NCBI GenBank assembly: GCA_959607825.1
Contig: CAUHNW010000009.1
Span: forward strand, 1 to 64,000
DNA length: 64,000 nt
Source: HGM13006 sp900757695
GTDB taxonomy: Bacteria; Bacillota; Clostridia; Oscillospirales; Oscillospiraceae
Direction: 5' to 3'
The notes beneath the pieces are model-generated. The model was not told where the DNA came from. It did no database searches and saw only the letters and a list, made by a program, of their open reading frames with translations. This document shows, one piece after another, positions 42,545 through 51,323 of the stretch. The position numbers and the translations under genes were made by a program. Each line of letters starts with the position of its first letter. Within the stretch, counting starts at the first letter, position 1.

Positions 42545-42961
42545 ATGTACCGAATCAAAGCGCTTATCCTGAAATACCGCAGTATCATCAGCTATCTGGT
42601 TTTTGGCGTACTGACCACGCTGGTCAATCTGGTGGTTTACTATTTGTGTTATCACCTGTGGGGCGTGGGGAATGATATCAGCGTGGTGATCGCATGGGTA
42701 CTGGCGGTGCTGTTTGCCTTTTTTACCAATAAGCCCTTTGTGTTCGAGAGCTACGATTGGTCACCGAAGGTGCTTCTGCCGGAGGCTGGAAGCTTTTTTG
42801 GCTGTAGGCTCGGCTCCGGCGTGCTGGAGCTGGTGCTGATGCATGTAACGGTGGAAATGCTGGGATGGCCGGGGATGCTCATGAAGCTGCTGGTAAACAT
42901 AATTGTGGTGATCCTCAACTATGTGGCCAGCAAGGTTCTGGTATTTCGTAAAAAGAACTGA
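42545..42961 (+). CDS. GtrA-family membrane protein
   Basis: 138 aa with four TM helices and the family landmarks RSIISYLVFGVLTTLVNL and FFTNKPFVFES. GtrA proteins are thought to move lipid-linked sugars for wall or teichoic-acid glycosylation. It starts 9 bases after the MATE stop with AAGGAGCAGTT, so it is probably co-transcribed. Confidence 0.9.
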   Translation: MYRIKALILKYRSIISYLVFGVLTTLVNLVVYYLCYHLWGVGNDISVVIAWVLAVLFAFFTNKPFVFESYDWSPKVLLPEAGSFFGCRLGSGVLELVLMHVTVEMLGWPGMLMKLLVNIIVVILNYVASKVLVFRKKN

Positions 42962-42962
42962 A

Positions 42963-42997
42963 AAAATCGCGTCAGGAAACCCTGACGCGATTTTTGC
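42963..42997. terminator. Bidirectional terminator between gtrA-type gene and xpt
   Basis: AAATCGCGTCAGG pairs with CCTGACGCGATTT, with A- and T-runs. Confidence 0.9.
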
Positions 42998-43005
42998 AAT
43001 CTGAT

Positions 43006-43587
43006 TTAGATGTGGCGGAATTCGATTTCGCCGGTCTCGCCGTTCATGCTGTCCACGATGGCCAGAGATTCCAGATGAATGCCCTTCTGGCGGAACCGGT
43101 CGCCGGCCCCCTGAAATCCCTTCTCAATGGCGATGCCAACACCCACAAGATGCGCACCCGCCTGATCCAGAATGTCCATAAGGCCTTCCAGCGCCTTGCC
43201 GTTGGCAAGAAAATCGTCAATGATCAATACCCGGTCGTTGGGGCCCAGATAACGCCGATCCACGACCACATCACTGATGGTCTTGTGGGTGAAGGACTCA
43301 ACCTTTGCAGTGAATACGTCCTTGCCAAGGTTCAGAGATTTGGACTTTTTGGCAAATACCACGGGACAGTGGAAACTGCGGGCGGCAATGCAGGCGATGC
43401 CGATTCCGGAGGCTTCGATGGTGAGAATTTTATTGACGCCTTCTCCGGCAAAGAGCCGGGCCCACTCCTGACCCATTTCGTCCAGCAGGTCAATATCCAT
43501 CTGGTGATTCAAAAAGCTGCTTACCTTTAGAATGTTGCCCGGATAGACCTCGCCATCCTGCATAATCCGTTTTTCCAACAGTTCCAT
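43006..43587 (-). CDS. xpt: Xanthine phosphoribosyltransferase
   Basis: 193 aa, the family length. It makes XMP from xanthine and PRPP. The PRPP loop VLIIDDFLANGKAL, ILTIEASGIGIA and the N-terminal MELLEKRIMQDGEV are diagnostic. The start at 43587 follows GGAGGCGGAAGC. No purine riboswitch fits in the short upstream region; a TATAAT on the minus strand near 43632 is the likely -10. Confidence 0.94.
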   Translation of the reverse strand: MELLEKRIMQDGEVYPGNILKVSSFLNHQMDIDLLDEMGQEWARLFAGEGVNKILTIEASGIGIACIAARSFHCPVVFAKKSKSLNLGKDVFTAKVESFTHKTISDVVVDRRYLGPNDRVLIIDDFLANGKALEGLMDILDQAGAHLVGVGIAIEKGFQGAGDRFRQKGIHLESLAIVDSMNGETGEIEFRHI

Positions 43588-43689
43588 GCTTCCGCCTCCA
43601 TATCCGGCCGGTGGCCGTGTTTCGTAGACATTATTATAATACGCATTTCGAAAAAGCACAAGAAGAATGTCGGAAAATAAGAAGAAAAG

Positions 43690-43724
43690 ACCGGTCTGCC
43701 GCATTGAACGGGCAGACCGGTTTT
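43690..43724 (-). terminator. Terminator of the mnmG-nucleotidyltransferase run
   Basis: ACCGGTCTGCC pairs with GGCAGACCGGT; T-rich on the minus strand. Confidence 0.85.
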
Positions 43725-43736
43725 AAGTGCAGAGAT

Positions 43737-44474
43737 TCAATGGCAGCGCAGGTAATCTTCTACCTCCTGAAGCTGCTGCGGCGTATTGACGCCGATGATC
43801 TGCATGCCCAGCTCTACACAGCACAGGCCGATTTTACCGCCCCGCTGGCGCATGAGCTCCGGTACATCGGTCAGGTAGTATTCCCCCTGCGCATTGTCGT
43901 TTTTCAGAAGCTCCAGACAGGCCAGAAGCTCCTGACAATCAAAGGCGTAGACGCCTGCATTGAGCTCGCGGATGGCCTTCTGCTCCGGGGTGCAGTCCTT
44001 ATCTTCCACGACCCGGATAAATTCGCCGTTTTCATCCCGGAGGATCCGCCCATAGGGGAGCTCCCGATCACTGGTGCCAGTGAGGAAGGTGCAGGTACAG
44101 CCGTTTTCCGCATGGGCACGGAGCAGGGACTCATAGGTTTCCCTGCGGATCAGGGGCATATCGCCGCAGCATACCAGAACGGTGCCGTCAAAATCCTTGA
44201 GATACGCCCGGGCGCACTGCACGGCGTGGCCGGTGCCCTGCTGGGGGTCCTGTACGGCGTAAGGATAGTCAGGGAATGCCTTCATCACTTCCTCACGGAG
44301 ATATCCGGCTACAATAACGGTGTCATCCTTGGGGAGGAAATTCAGAGCGTCCAGAACATAATGGAGCAGGGGATGGCCTGTGGCCATGCGCATGACCTTG
44401 GGCATGTGGTTCTGCTCGGATTGGAGCCGGGTGCCCTTGCCGGCGGCAAGGATCACTGCTTTTACCGGTTTCAT
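43737..44474 (-). CDS. NTP-transferase related to the uridylyltransferase half of GlmU
   Basis: 245 aa. It begins VKAVILAAGKGTRLQSEQNH.PKVM and has QQGTGHAVQCA, CGDMPLI, the PYGRI turn and ELNAGVYAFD, all as in the N-terminal half of GlmU. The left-handed beta-helix acetyltransferase half is absent, and the length shows a complete single domain, not a break. It would make UDP-GlcNAc or a related nucleotide sugar. It starts 2 bases after the deoC stop. Confidence 0.87.
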   Translation of the reverse strand: MKPVKAVILAAGKGTRLQSEQNHMPKVMRMATGHPLLHYVLDALNFLPKDDTVIVAGYLREEVMKAFPDYPYAVQDPQQGTGHAVQCARAYLKDFDGTVLVCCGDMPLIRRETYESLLRAHAENGCTCTFLTGTSDRELPYGRILRDENGEFIRVVEDKDCTPEQKAIRELNAGVYAFDCQELLACLELLKNDNAQGEYYLTDVPELMRQRGGKIGLCCVELGMQIIGVNTPQQLQEVEDYLRCH

Positions 44475-44476
44475 GC

Positions 44477-45127
44477 TTATCCCTCCAATCCGCTGACAAT
44501 GGCGATGCCTGCGCTGGCGCCGATACGGTCGGCACCGGCCTTGATCATCTCCATAGCCTCTTCATAGCTGTGGATACCGCCGCTGGCCTTGACCTTCAAG
44601 CCGCCTGCGGACTTTTTCATCAGGGCAACGTCCGCTGCCTTGGCACCGCCGGAGGAGAAGCCGGTGGAGGTCTTTACAAAGTCCGCTCCGGCATTCTTAG
44701 AAGCCGCACAGGCCTTGACGATCTCATCCTCGGTGAGCAGGCAGGTTTCCAGAATGACCTTTAACACCTTGCCGGGGCAGGCGGCTCGGACGGCCTTGAT
44801 GTCAGCCTCTACGGCGTCCCAGTTCCCGTCTTTGGCATGACCTACATCCAGCACCATGTCGATCTCATCGGCGCCCAGTGCAGTCATAGCACCGGCCTCG
44901 GCGGCTTTTACCACGGTGCAGCCCAACGGGAAGCCTACGACCACGCAGAGCTTTACATCGGAGCCTGCAAGGCACTCCTTTGCCAGCGCCGCACGACCGG
45001 AGTTGACGCAGACGGAGCAGAAGTGGTATGCCTTGGCCTCATCACAGAGCTTCCGGATCTGGGCCTCTGTGGCATCGGGCTTCAGCAGGGTATGGTCGAT
45101 CATCTTGGCAAGTTCCAGTTTTGTCAT
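44477..45127 (-). CDS. deoC: Deoxyribose-phosphate aldolase
   Basis: 216 aa. Cleaves 2-deoxyribose 5-phosphate to acetaldehyde and glyceraldehyde 3-phosphate. Signatures: IDHTLLKPDAT, CVVVGFPLG, the Schiff-base lysine in DFVKTSTGFSSGGA, and KASGGIHSYEEA. The start follows AAAAAGGAGAATAATC. It is 2 bases past tatD, so co-expressed. Confidence 0.96.
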   Translation of the reverse strand: MTKLELAKMIDHTLLKPDATEAQIRKLCDEAKAYHFCSVCVNSGRAALAKECLAGSDVKLCVVVGFPLGCTVVKAAEAGAMTALGADEIDMVLDVGHAKDGNWDAVEADIKAVRAACPGKVLKVILETCLLTEDEIVKACAASKNAGADFVKTSTGFSSGGAKAADVALMKKSAGGLKVKASGGIHSYEEAMEMIKAGADRIGASAGIAIVSGLEG

Positions 45128-45129
45128 GA

Positions 45130-45936
45130 TTATTCTCCTTTTTCGGTGGGAATGCGGAAGAAACGCTTCCCGTTTTCCATGGTAATGGCCGCCACCTCTT
45201 CGGTGGACAGGCCCTTGATTTCTGCAATTTTTTCTGCCACCTTGGGCACATAGCCCGAGTGGTTCCGCTTGCCGCGGTAGGGAACCGGGGCAAGATAGGG
45301 GCAGTCTGTTTCAATCATAATACGGTCCATGGGCACAGCGGCAATGGCCTCCAGTGCACGGCGGGCATTCTTAAAGGTCACAACGCCGGTAAAGCTCACA
45401 TACCAGCCCAGCCGCACCAGCTCCTGTGCCATTTCGGCACTGCCGGAGAAGCAGTGAAATACCCCGGGAACGTTGTCGGCCCATTTTCGGACGATCTCCA
45501 TGCCATCGCCGTGGGCTTCCCGTTCGTGGATGACGACCGGCTTTCCCAGCCGGTCAGCCAGCGCCATTTGACGGTCAAACCAGTGCTGCTGGATGTCTCG
45601 GGGCACATCGTCATAGTGATAGTCGAGACCGATCTCGCCAATGGCTACCACCTTGGGGTGCTGTGCAAGCTTCCCGTAGGTTTCCAAGTCTTCCTCGGTC
45701 ATGTCCCCGGTGTTGCCGGGCCATGCGCCCACTACGGCATAGACAAAGGGATACTGCTGTGCAATGGAGATGGCCTTTTGAGAGGAAGGAATATCACAGC
45801 CGATGTCGTTGATGAGGGAGATCCCCTGCTGGTGGAGCTGAGGCAGAAGAATGTCACGATCCTCGTCAAAGGCTTCATCGTCATAATGGGCGTGTGTATC
45901 ATAAAACAAGTGGGATACCTTCTTCCTGGGAGTCAC
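45130..45936 (-). CDS. tatD: TatD-family metal-dependent hydrolase (DNase)
   Basis: 268 aa TIM-barrel hydrolase with DTHAHYDDEAF (metal HxH), EIGLDYHYD, VIHEREAH, FHCFSGSAEMA and ETDCPYLAP. Probably a 3'-5' exonuclease/DNA or RNA repair enzyme. The GTG at 45936 overlaps the mnmG stop (GTGA); a TTG at 45909, preceded by AGAAGG, would give a start closer to the family norm (MFYDTHAHY). Confidence 0.93.
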   Translation of the reverse strand: MTPRKKVSHLFYDTHAHYDDEAFDEDRDILLPQLHQQGISLINDIGCDIPSSQKAISIAQQYPFVYAVVGAWPGNTGDMTEEDLETYGKLAQHPKVVAIGEIGLDYHYDDVPRDIQQHWFDRQMALADRLGKPVVIHEREAHGDGMEIVRKWADNVPGVFHCFSGSAEMAQELVRLGWYVSFTGVVTFKNARRALEAIAAVPMDRIMIETDCPYLAPVPYRGKRNHSGYVPKVAEKIAEIKGLSTEEVAAITMENGKRFFRIPTEKGE

Positions 45937-47816
45937 TGCTGCTTTTTTCGAAGCTCCAGATAGACCATCAGCACGGCGATATCAGCGGGGCTGACACCGG
46001 AGATCCGGGAGGCCTGCCCAATGTTCAGGGGGCGGATCTTTCCAAGCTTCTGCCGGGCTTCCAGACGCAGACCGGTGATGGCATCATAGTCGATGTCCTC
46101 CGGCAGCAGGTGGCCTTCTTCCTTTTGGAACTGCTCCACCTGCTTCAGCTGGCGCTTGATGTATCCGGCGTATTTTACCTGTATTTCTACCTCTTCCTGA
46201 ATATCAGGAGAGAGCGCAGGGCGCTGCGGGTCAAAGGGGGCGAGGCCCGAGTAACTCAGCTGCGGGCGGCGCACCAGATCGCCCATCCGGGCGGAACCGT
46301 TCACCGGGGCAGTTCCCTGTGCGGTGAGATAGTCGTTAAGCTGGGGGCTTTCCTGTACGCCGCAGCGCTCCAATCGCCGGGCTTCCGCTTCTACCTGACG
46401 GTATTTTTCCTGCACGGCGGCGTAACGTTCAGCGGAGATCAGGCCGACCCGGTGGCCGATGCCGGAGAGCCGCTGGTCGGCATTATCCTGGCGGAGCATC
46501 AGACGGTATTCGGTGCGGGAGGTCATCATTCGGTAGGGCTCCTCTGTGCCCTTGGTGACCAGATCATCAATCAGAGTGCCGATGTAGGCATCACTGCGGC
46601 GGAGCACCATGGGTGCCTCGCCCTTTAGCTTCAGGGCGGCATTGATGCCGGCCACCAACCCCTGAGCGGCGGCTTCCTCATAGCCGGAGGAGCCGTTAAA
46701 CTGTCCGGCTCCATAGAGACCGGGGACTTTTTTGCTTTCCAGCGTGGGCAGCAGTTCGGTGGGATCTACACAGTCATATTCAATGGCATAGGCCGGGCGC
46801 ATCATCTCCGCCTGCTCCAACCCGGGAATGGTATGGAGCATCTGGATCTGCACATCCTCCGGAAGGGAGGAGGAAAAGCCCTGAATGTACATCTCATCGG
46901 TAGAAAGTCCACAGGGCTCAATGAACAGCTGATGCCGGGGCTTATCCGGGAATCGGACGATCTTATCCTCAATGGAGGGGCAATACCGGGGGCCGATGCC
47001 TTCAATTACTCCGGAATATAGGGGGCTTCGATGCAGATTTTCCCGGATGATCCGATGGGTTTCGGCATTGGTATAGGTGAGATGGCACACGGCCCGGTTC
47101 TCGGGAATCTCGGTGGTGGTAAAGCTGAAGGGCACCGGTACGTCATCTCCGGGCTGTACCTCCATCCGGGAGAAATCGATGCTCCGGCGGTTGACTCTGG
47201 GCGGTGTGCCGGTCTTAAAACGCCGCAGAGAAAGGCCCAGCGCACGAAGATTGTCGCTGAGCCCCACGGCGGCGTGCATGCCGTCAGGGCCTGAGGCGTA
47301 ATGGCATTCGCCGGTGATGACACGGCTGGAAAGATAGGTGCCGGAACAGATAATCACCGCACGGGCGGGATAGACGGCACCCAACTGGGTCACAACGGCA
47401 CCGACAGCACCGGTTTCGTCCAGCCGGATCTCTGTGATCATGGCCTGCTTCAGGTCCAGATGCTCCTGCTGCTCCAGCGTGTGCTTCATAAGCTCCTGGT
47501 ATTTCCGTCGGTCAGCCTGGGCACGGAGAGAGTGGACGGCGGGGCCTTTGCCCCGGTTCAACAGCCGGAATTGGATGCAGGCCCGGTCAGCGGCCCGGCC
47601 CATTTCGCCGCCCAGCGCATCGATCTCCCGGACCAGATGTCCCTTGCCGGTGCCGCCAATGGCGGGGTTGCAGGGCATATTGCCCACTGCGTCCAGATTA
47701 ATGGTAAAAACGACGGTTTTCAGCCCCAGCCGGGCAGCGGCAAGGGCTGCCTCAATGCCTGCGTGGCCTGCGCCTATGACGGCAACGTCATAGGACTCCA
47801 TCTGATATTCTGTCAT
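45933..47816 (-). CDS. mnmG: tRNA uridine-34 carboxymethylaminomethyl modification enzyme, FAD subunit
   Basis: 627 aa. FAD site VIGAGHAGIEAALAAARLG at the N-terminus, CNPAIGGTGKGHLVREIDALGG, TGEC, and the C-terminal GIDYDAITGLR.EARQKL region seen in all MnmG proteins. Together with MnmE (not in this window) it modifies the wobble uridine. The start at 47816 follows CAGGTG; an alternative ATG five codons later exists. First gene of a tightly packed minus-strand run mnmG-tatD-deoC-nucleotidyltransferase. Confidence 0.96.
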   Translation of the reverse strand: MTEYQMESYDVAVIGAGHAGIEAALAAARLGLKTVVFTINLDAVGNMPCNPAIGGTGKGHLVREIDALGGEMGRAADRACIQFRLLNRGKGPAVHSLRAQADRRKYQELMKHTLEQQEHLDLKQAMITEIRLDETGAVGAVVTQLGAVYPARAVIICSGTYLSSRVITGECHYASGPDGMHAAVGLSDNLRALGLSLRRFKTGTPPRVNRRSIDFSRMEVQPGDDVPVPFSFTTTEIPENRAVCHLTYTNAETHRIIRENLHRSPLYSGVIEGIGPRYCPSIEDKIVRFPDKPRHQLFIEPCGLSTDEMYIQGFSSSLPEDVQIQMLHTIPGLEQAEMMRPAYAIEYDCVDPTELLPTLESKKVPGLYGAGQFNGSSGYEEAAAQGLVAGINAALKLKGEAPMVLRRSDAYIGTLIDDLVTKGTEEPYRMMTSRTEYRLMLRQDNADQRLSGIGHRVGLISAERYAAVQEKYRQVEAEARRLERCGVQESPQLNDYLTAQGTAPVNGSARMGDLVRRPQLSYSGLAPFDPQRPALSPDIQEEVEIQVKYAGYIKRQLKQVEQFQKEEGHLLPEDIDYDAITGLRLEARQKLGKIRPLNIGQASRISGVSPADIAVLMVYLELRKKQQ

Positions 47817-48045
47817 GTGGTTCACCTGTGTTACGTGTTTTAAGAGAGGCATCACGCAATGCGTGGTACGACTTCGTTTTATTGTACCATGTTTCGGAGG
47901 CTTTTGCCACTGTTTTTCTCCATATTTTCCTGAATTGCAAGGGCTTTGCGGGTTGCTTTTATTTTTTGACTATGATAAAATAAATAATTGTGATTCGGTA
48001 AATATGAACGGAAAATTGACGTTTTAGGAAGGGAGTTACCCAACT

Positions 48046-49878
48046 TTGGTAGACGAGAAAATCAGAAACGTAGCCATTATCGCCCACGTTGACCACGGCA
48101 AGACCACACTGGTAGACGAGATGCTCAAGCAGAGCGGCATCTATCGGGAAAATCAGGAGGTCGTGGATCGCGTCATGGACTCCAACGATCTGGAGCGGGA
48201 GCGCGGCATTACCATTCTGGCGAAGAACACCGCCATTACCTACAAGGACACGAAGATCAACATCGTTGACACCCCGGGCCATGCGGACTTTGGCGGCGAG
48301 GTAGAGCGTATCCTCAAGATGGTCAACGGCGTTATCCTGCTGGTAGACGCAGCAGAGGGCCCCATGCCCCAGACCCGGTTTGTGCTGTCCAAGGCATTGG
48401 AGCTGGGCCATCGTGTTATCGTGGTGGTCAACAAGATCGACCGGCCGGACCAGCGTGTGCTGGAGGTTGTGGACGAGGTTTTGGAGCTGCTCATTGATCT
48501 GGACGCCACCGACGATCAGCTGGAGAGCCCCATGCTGTTCTGTTCCGGCCGTCAGGGCACAGCCTCCTATTCTCCGGATGTGGCAGGGACGGATCTCCAG
48601 CCCCTGTTTGACACGATTCTGGATTATATTCCCGCACCGGAGGCTGACGTGGATCAGCCCTTCCAGATGCTGGTTTCTTCTATTGACTACAATGAGTTTG
48701 TAGGCCGTATTGCAGTGGGCCGTATTGAACGGGGCGTGATCCATCAGAATGATGAGATCGTGGTATGTAACTACCATGATCCGGAGCAGGTATCCAAGAA
48801 GCTCAAAGCGGTAAGTCTCTATGAGTTCGATGGCCTGAACCGGGTACCGGTGACTGAGGCTACCGCAGGCAACATTATTGCCATGAGCGGCATTGGCAAC
48901 ATCACCATTGGGGATACCATCTGTGCGCCCTCCAATGTGGAGCCGCTGGATTTCGTAAAGATCTCCAAGCCCACCATGGAAATGACTTTTACCATCAACG
49001 ATTCTCCCTTTGCCGGCAAGGAAGGCAAGTATGTGACCTCCCGCCAGATCAGAGAGCGGCTGGAGAAGGAGCTCCTGAAGGACGTGTCCCTGCGGGTCAC
49101 CGAGGCCGAAGGCTCCACCGATGCCTTCTATGTGGCAGGCCGTGGTGAGATGCACCTGAGCATTCTCATCGAGACCATGCGCCGGGAGGGCTATGAGTTT
49201 CAGGTGTCTCCTCCCCGTGTGCTCTATCAGGAGATCGACGGCGTTAAGTGCGAGCCCATGGAGCGTCTGGTCTGTGACGTGCCCTCTGACTGCGTAGGCT
49301 CCGTCATTGAGAAGATGGGCAACCGCAAGGGCGATTTGCTGGAAATGGCGCCTTTGGGCACCACCCGTATGAAGATCACCTTCCTGGTTCCTTCCCGGGG
49401 CCTGTTTGGCTACCGCAATGAGTTCCTGACCGATACCAAGGGCGAGGGCATCATGGCCTCCGTGTTCGACAGCTATCAGCCCTATAAGGGCGATATTCAG
49501 CGCCGCCGCACCGGCAGCCTGATTTCCTTTGAGACCGGTGAGTCCATCACCTATGGCCTCTACAATGCGCAGGAGCGCGGCACCCTGTTTATTGGCGCCG
49601 GTGTTCCGGTCTATGAGGGCATGATCATCGGCTCCAACCCCCGTATGGAGGATATTACCGTCAACGTCTGCAAGGCCAAGCACCTGACCAATACCCGTGC
49701 TTCCGGCTCTGACGATGCGCTGCGTCTGATTCCCCCCAAGCAGATGAGCTTGGAGCAGTGCCTGGAATATCTGGCGGATGATGAGATCCTTGAGGTCACG
49801 CCGAATACCCTGCGGATGCGCAAGCGCATCCTGAACCATGCAGACCGCATGAAGGCCCTGAAGGGCGGCAAGAAGTAA
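48046..49878 (+). CDS. typA: Ribosome-associated GTPase TypA/BipA
   Basis: 610 aa. G1 AHVDHGKTTL, G2 RERGITI, G3 DTPGHADFGGEVER, G4 NKIDRP, then EF-G-like domains III and V and the BipA C-terminal domain. It helps ribosome assembly and stress growth. The start is TTG after AGGAAGGGAG. Confidence 0.96.
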   Translation: MVDEKIRNVAIIAHVDHGKTTLVDEMLKQSGIYRENQEVVDRVMDSNDLERERGITILAKNTAITYKDTKINIVDTPGHADFGGEVERILKMVNGVILLVDAAEGPMPQTRFVLSKALELGHRVIVVVNKIDRPDQRVLEVVDEVLELLIDLDATDDQLESPMLFCSGRQGTASYSPDVAGTDLQPLFDTILDYIPAPEADVDQPFQMLVSSIDYNEFVGRIAVGRIERGVIHQNDEIVVCNYHDPEQVSKKLKAVSLYEFDGLNRVPVTEATAGNIIAMSGIGNITIGDTICAPSNVEPLDFVKISKPTMEMTFTINDSPFAGKEGKYVTSRQIRERLEKELLKDVSLRVTEAEGSTDAFYVAGRGEMHLSILIETMRREGYEFQVSPPRVLYQEIDGVKCEPMERLVCDVPSDCVGSVIEKMGNRKGDLLEMAPLGTTRMKITFLVPSRGLFGYRNEFLTDTKGEGIMASVFDSYQPYKGDIQRRRTGSLISFETGESITYGLYNAQERGTLFIGAGVPVYEGMIIGSNPRMEDITVNVCKAKHLTNTRASGSDDALRLIPPKQMSLEQCLEYLADDEILEVTPNTLRMRKRILNHADRMKALKGGKK

Positions 49879-49890
49879 GTCGTAAATATA

Positions 49891-49918
49891 AGGGCTGTCC
49901 TTTGCGGCAGCCCTTTTT
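49891..49918 (+). terminator. Terminator of typA
   Basis: AGGGCTG pairs with CAGCCCT, then TTTTT; it lies 20 bases before the next gene. Confidence 0.8.
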
Positions 49919-49937
49919 CTATGGGAAAGGAGAGAAC

Positions 49938-51272
49938 ATGCTCCCACCTGAATTTTTGAGCCGTATGGAGTCCCTGCTGGGGGAGGAATACGGGGAGTTT
50001 ATGGCCGCTTATGACCGGCCACTGCAAAAGGGACTGCGGCTGTCCCGGCGGAAGCGGCTGCAAAAGCCGCTTCCGTTTCTGAAGGCGCCCATTCCGTGGG
50101 TGCAAAATGGCTATGCCTATGATCCGGAGGCACGGCCCGGGAAGCATCCCTATCATGAGGCGGGGGCCTATTACTTGCAGGAGCCCTCGGCCATGGCCCC
50201 GGCACAGCTGCTGAATCCGCAGCCCGGAGATCGGGTGTTGGATCTCTGCGCAGCCCCCGGCGGAAAGTCTACCCAGTTGGGAGATATGCTGGAGGGACAG
50301 GGGCTTCTGGTGGCCAACGAGATCAACCCCAAGCGGGCAAAGATCCTGTCTCGGAATATCGAACGCATGGGAATCCCCAATGCACTGGTGCTGAACATGC
50401 ACCCGAGAGAGCTGGAGGGGCGGTTTCCTGGATTTTTCGATAAGATTCTGGTGGATGCACCCTGTTCCGGGGAGGGAATGTTCCGAAAGGAAGCCGCTGC
50501 GGTGACGGATTGGAGCCCGGATACGGTTTCCATGTGCGCCGGCAGACAGAAGGAAATATTGGATTCTGCGGCGAAGATGCTTCGCCCCGGGGGCCTTCTG
50601 TGCTACTCCACCTGCACGTTTGCGCCGGAGGAGGACGAGGGAGCCATTGCGGCGTTCCTGCGGCGCCACCCGGAGTTTCATGTGGAAAAGGCCGATATGC
50701 CATGGCTGGCCCCGGGAAGACCGGAATGGGCAGCAGACGGCCCGGAGGAGCTGAGAGATACCTTCCGGCTCTGGCCCCATCTGCTCAGCGGCGAGGGACA
50801 CTATGCGGCGCTGCTTCGGAAGGATGGCAACGCCGAATCCGAGATGCTTCCGGCACCCAAATCGGAGAAGGTGCCCAAAGAACTGAATGCGTTTGTGGAG
50901 GAACTGGGGATCACACTCCCGGAAGGACGGCTGATCTCCTTTGGGCCCTCCCTGTACCTTGCGCCGGAGGAAATGCCGGAGCTGAAGGGGCTGAAGGTCC
51001 TGCGGCCCGGTCTGGAGCTGGGACAGGTGAAGAAGGGAAGATTTGAACCGGCCCATGGGCTGGCACTGTGGCTTAGCACGGCAAAGAATACAGTGGATTT
51101 GGCCGGGGACGGCACGGAGGTGCTCCGGTATCTGAACGGGCAGGTGCTCCCCGGAAATCAGAACGGCTGGACGCTGGTGACGGTAGACGGGCTGAGCCTT
51201 GGCTGGGCAAAGGGCTCTGGCGGACAGCTGAAAAACCATTTTCCAAAGGGCCTGCGCTGGATGAATGTATAA
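49938..51272 (+). CDS. RsmF-type rRNA cytosine-C5 methyltransferase
   Basis: 444 aa of the NOL1/NOP2/Sun family. SAM binding DLCAAPGGKSTQL, the catalytic pair in DAPCSGEGMFRK and CYSTCTFAPEEDE, and a C-terminal RNA-binding extension (about residues 310-444) of the RsmF/YebU kind rather than an RsmB N-terminal NusB domain. The start at 49938 follows GGGAAAGGAGAGAAC. Confidence 0.9.
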   Translation: MLPPEFLSRMESLLGEEYGEFMAAYDRPLQKGLRLSRRKRLQKPLPFLKAPIPWVQNGYAYDPEARPGKHPYHEAGAYYLQEPSAMAPAQLLNPQPGDRVLDLCAAPGGKSTQLGDMLEGQGLLVANEINPKRAKILSRNIERMGIPNALVLNMHPRELEGRFPGFFDKILVDAPCSGEGMFRKEAAAVTDWSPDTVSMCAGRQKEILDSAAKMLRPGGLLCYSTCTFAPEEDEGAIAAFLRRHPEFHVEKADMPWLAPGRPEWAADGPEELRDTFRLWPHLLSGEGHYAALLRKDGNAESEMLPAPKSEKVPKELNAFVEELGITLPEGRLISFGPSLYLAPEEMPELKGLKVLRPGLELGQVKKGRFEPAHGLALWLSTAKNTVDLAGDGTEVLRYLNGQVLPGNQNGWTLVTVDGLSLGWAKGSGGQLKNHFPKGLRWMNV

Positions 51273-51311
51273 AAAATCGGTGTGCACGTGTTTTGTGCAC
51301 ACCGATTTTGT
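51273..51311. terminator. Bidirectional terminator between the methyltransferase and LCP genes
   Basis: AAAATCGGTGTGCAC pairs perfectly with GTGCACACCGATTTT. Confidence 0.92.
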
Positions 51312-51323
51312 CGAATATGGGTT

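Noticed and set aside
23147..47816. Proximity to the replication origin, suggested by rsmG and mnmG
   Set aside because: The two genes are 22 kb apart and dnaA, rnpA, rpmH, parAB and DnaA-box clusters are not seen.
47959..49947. 662-codon open frame on the minus strand
   Set aside because: Fully antisense to typA, whose GTPase motifs are unmistakable.
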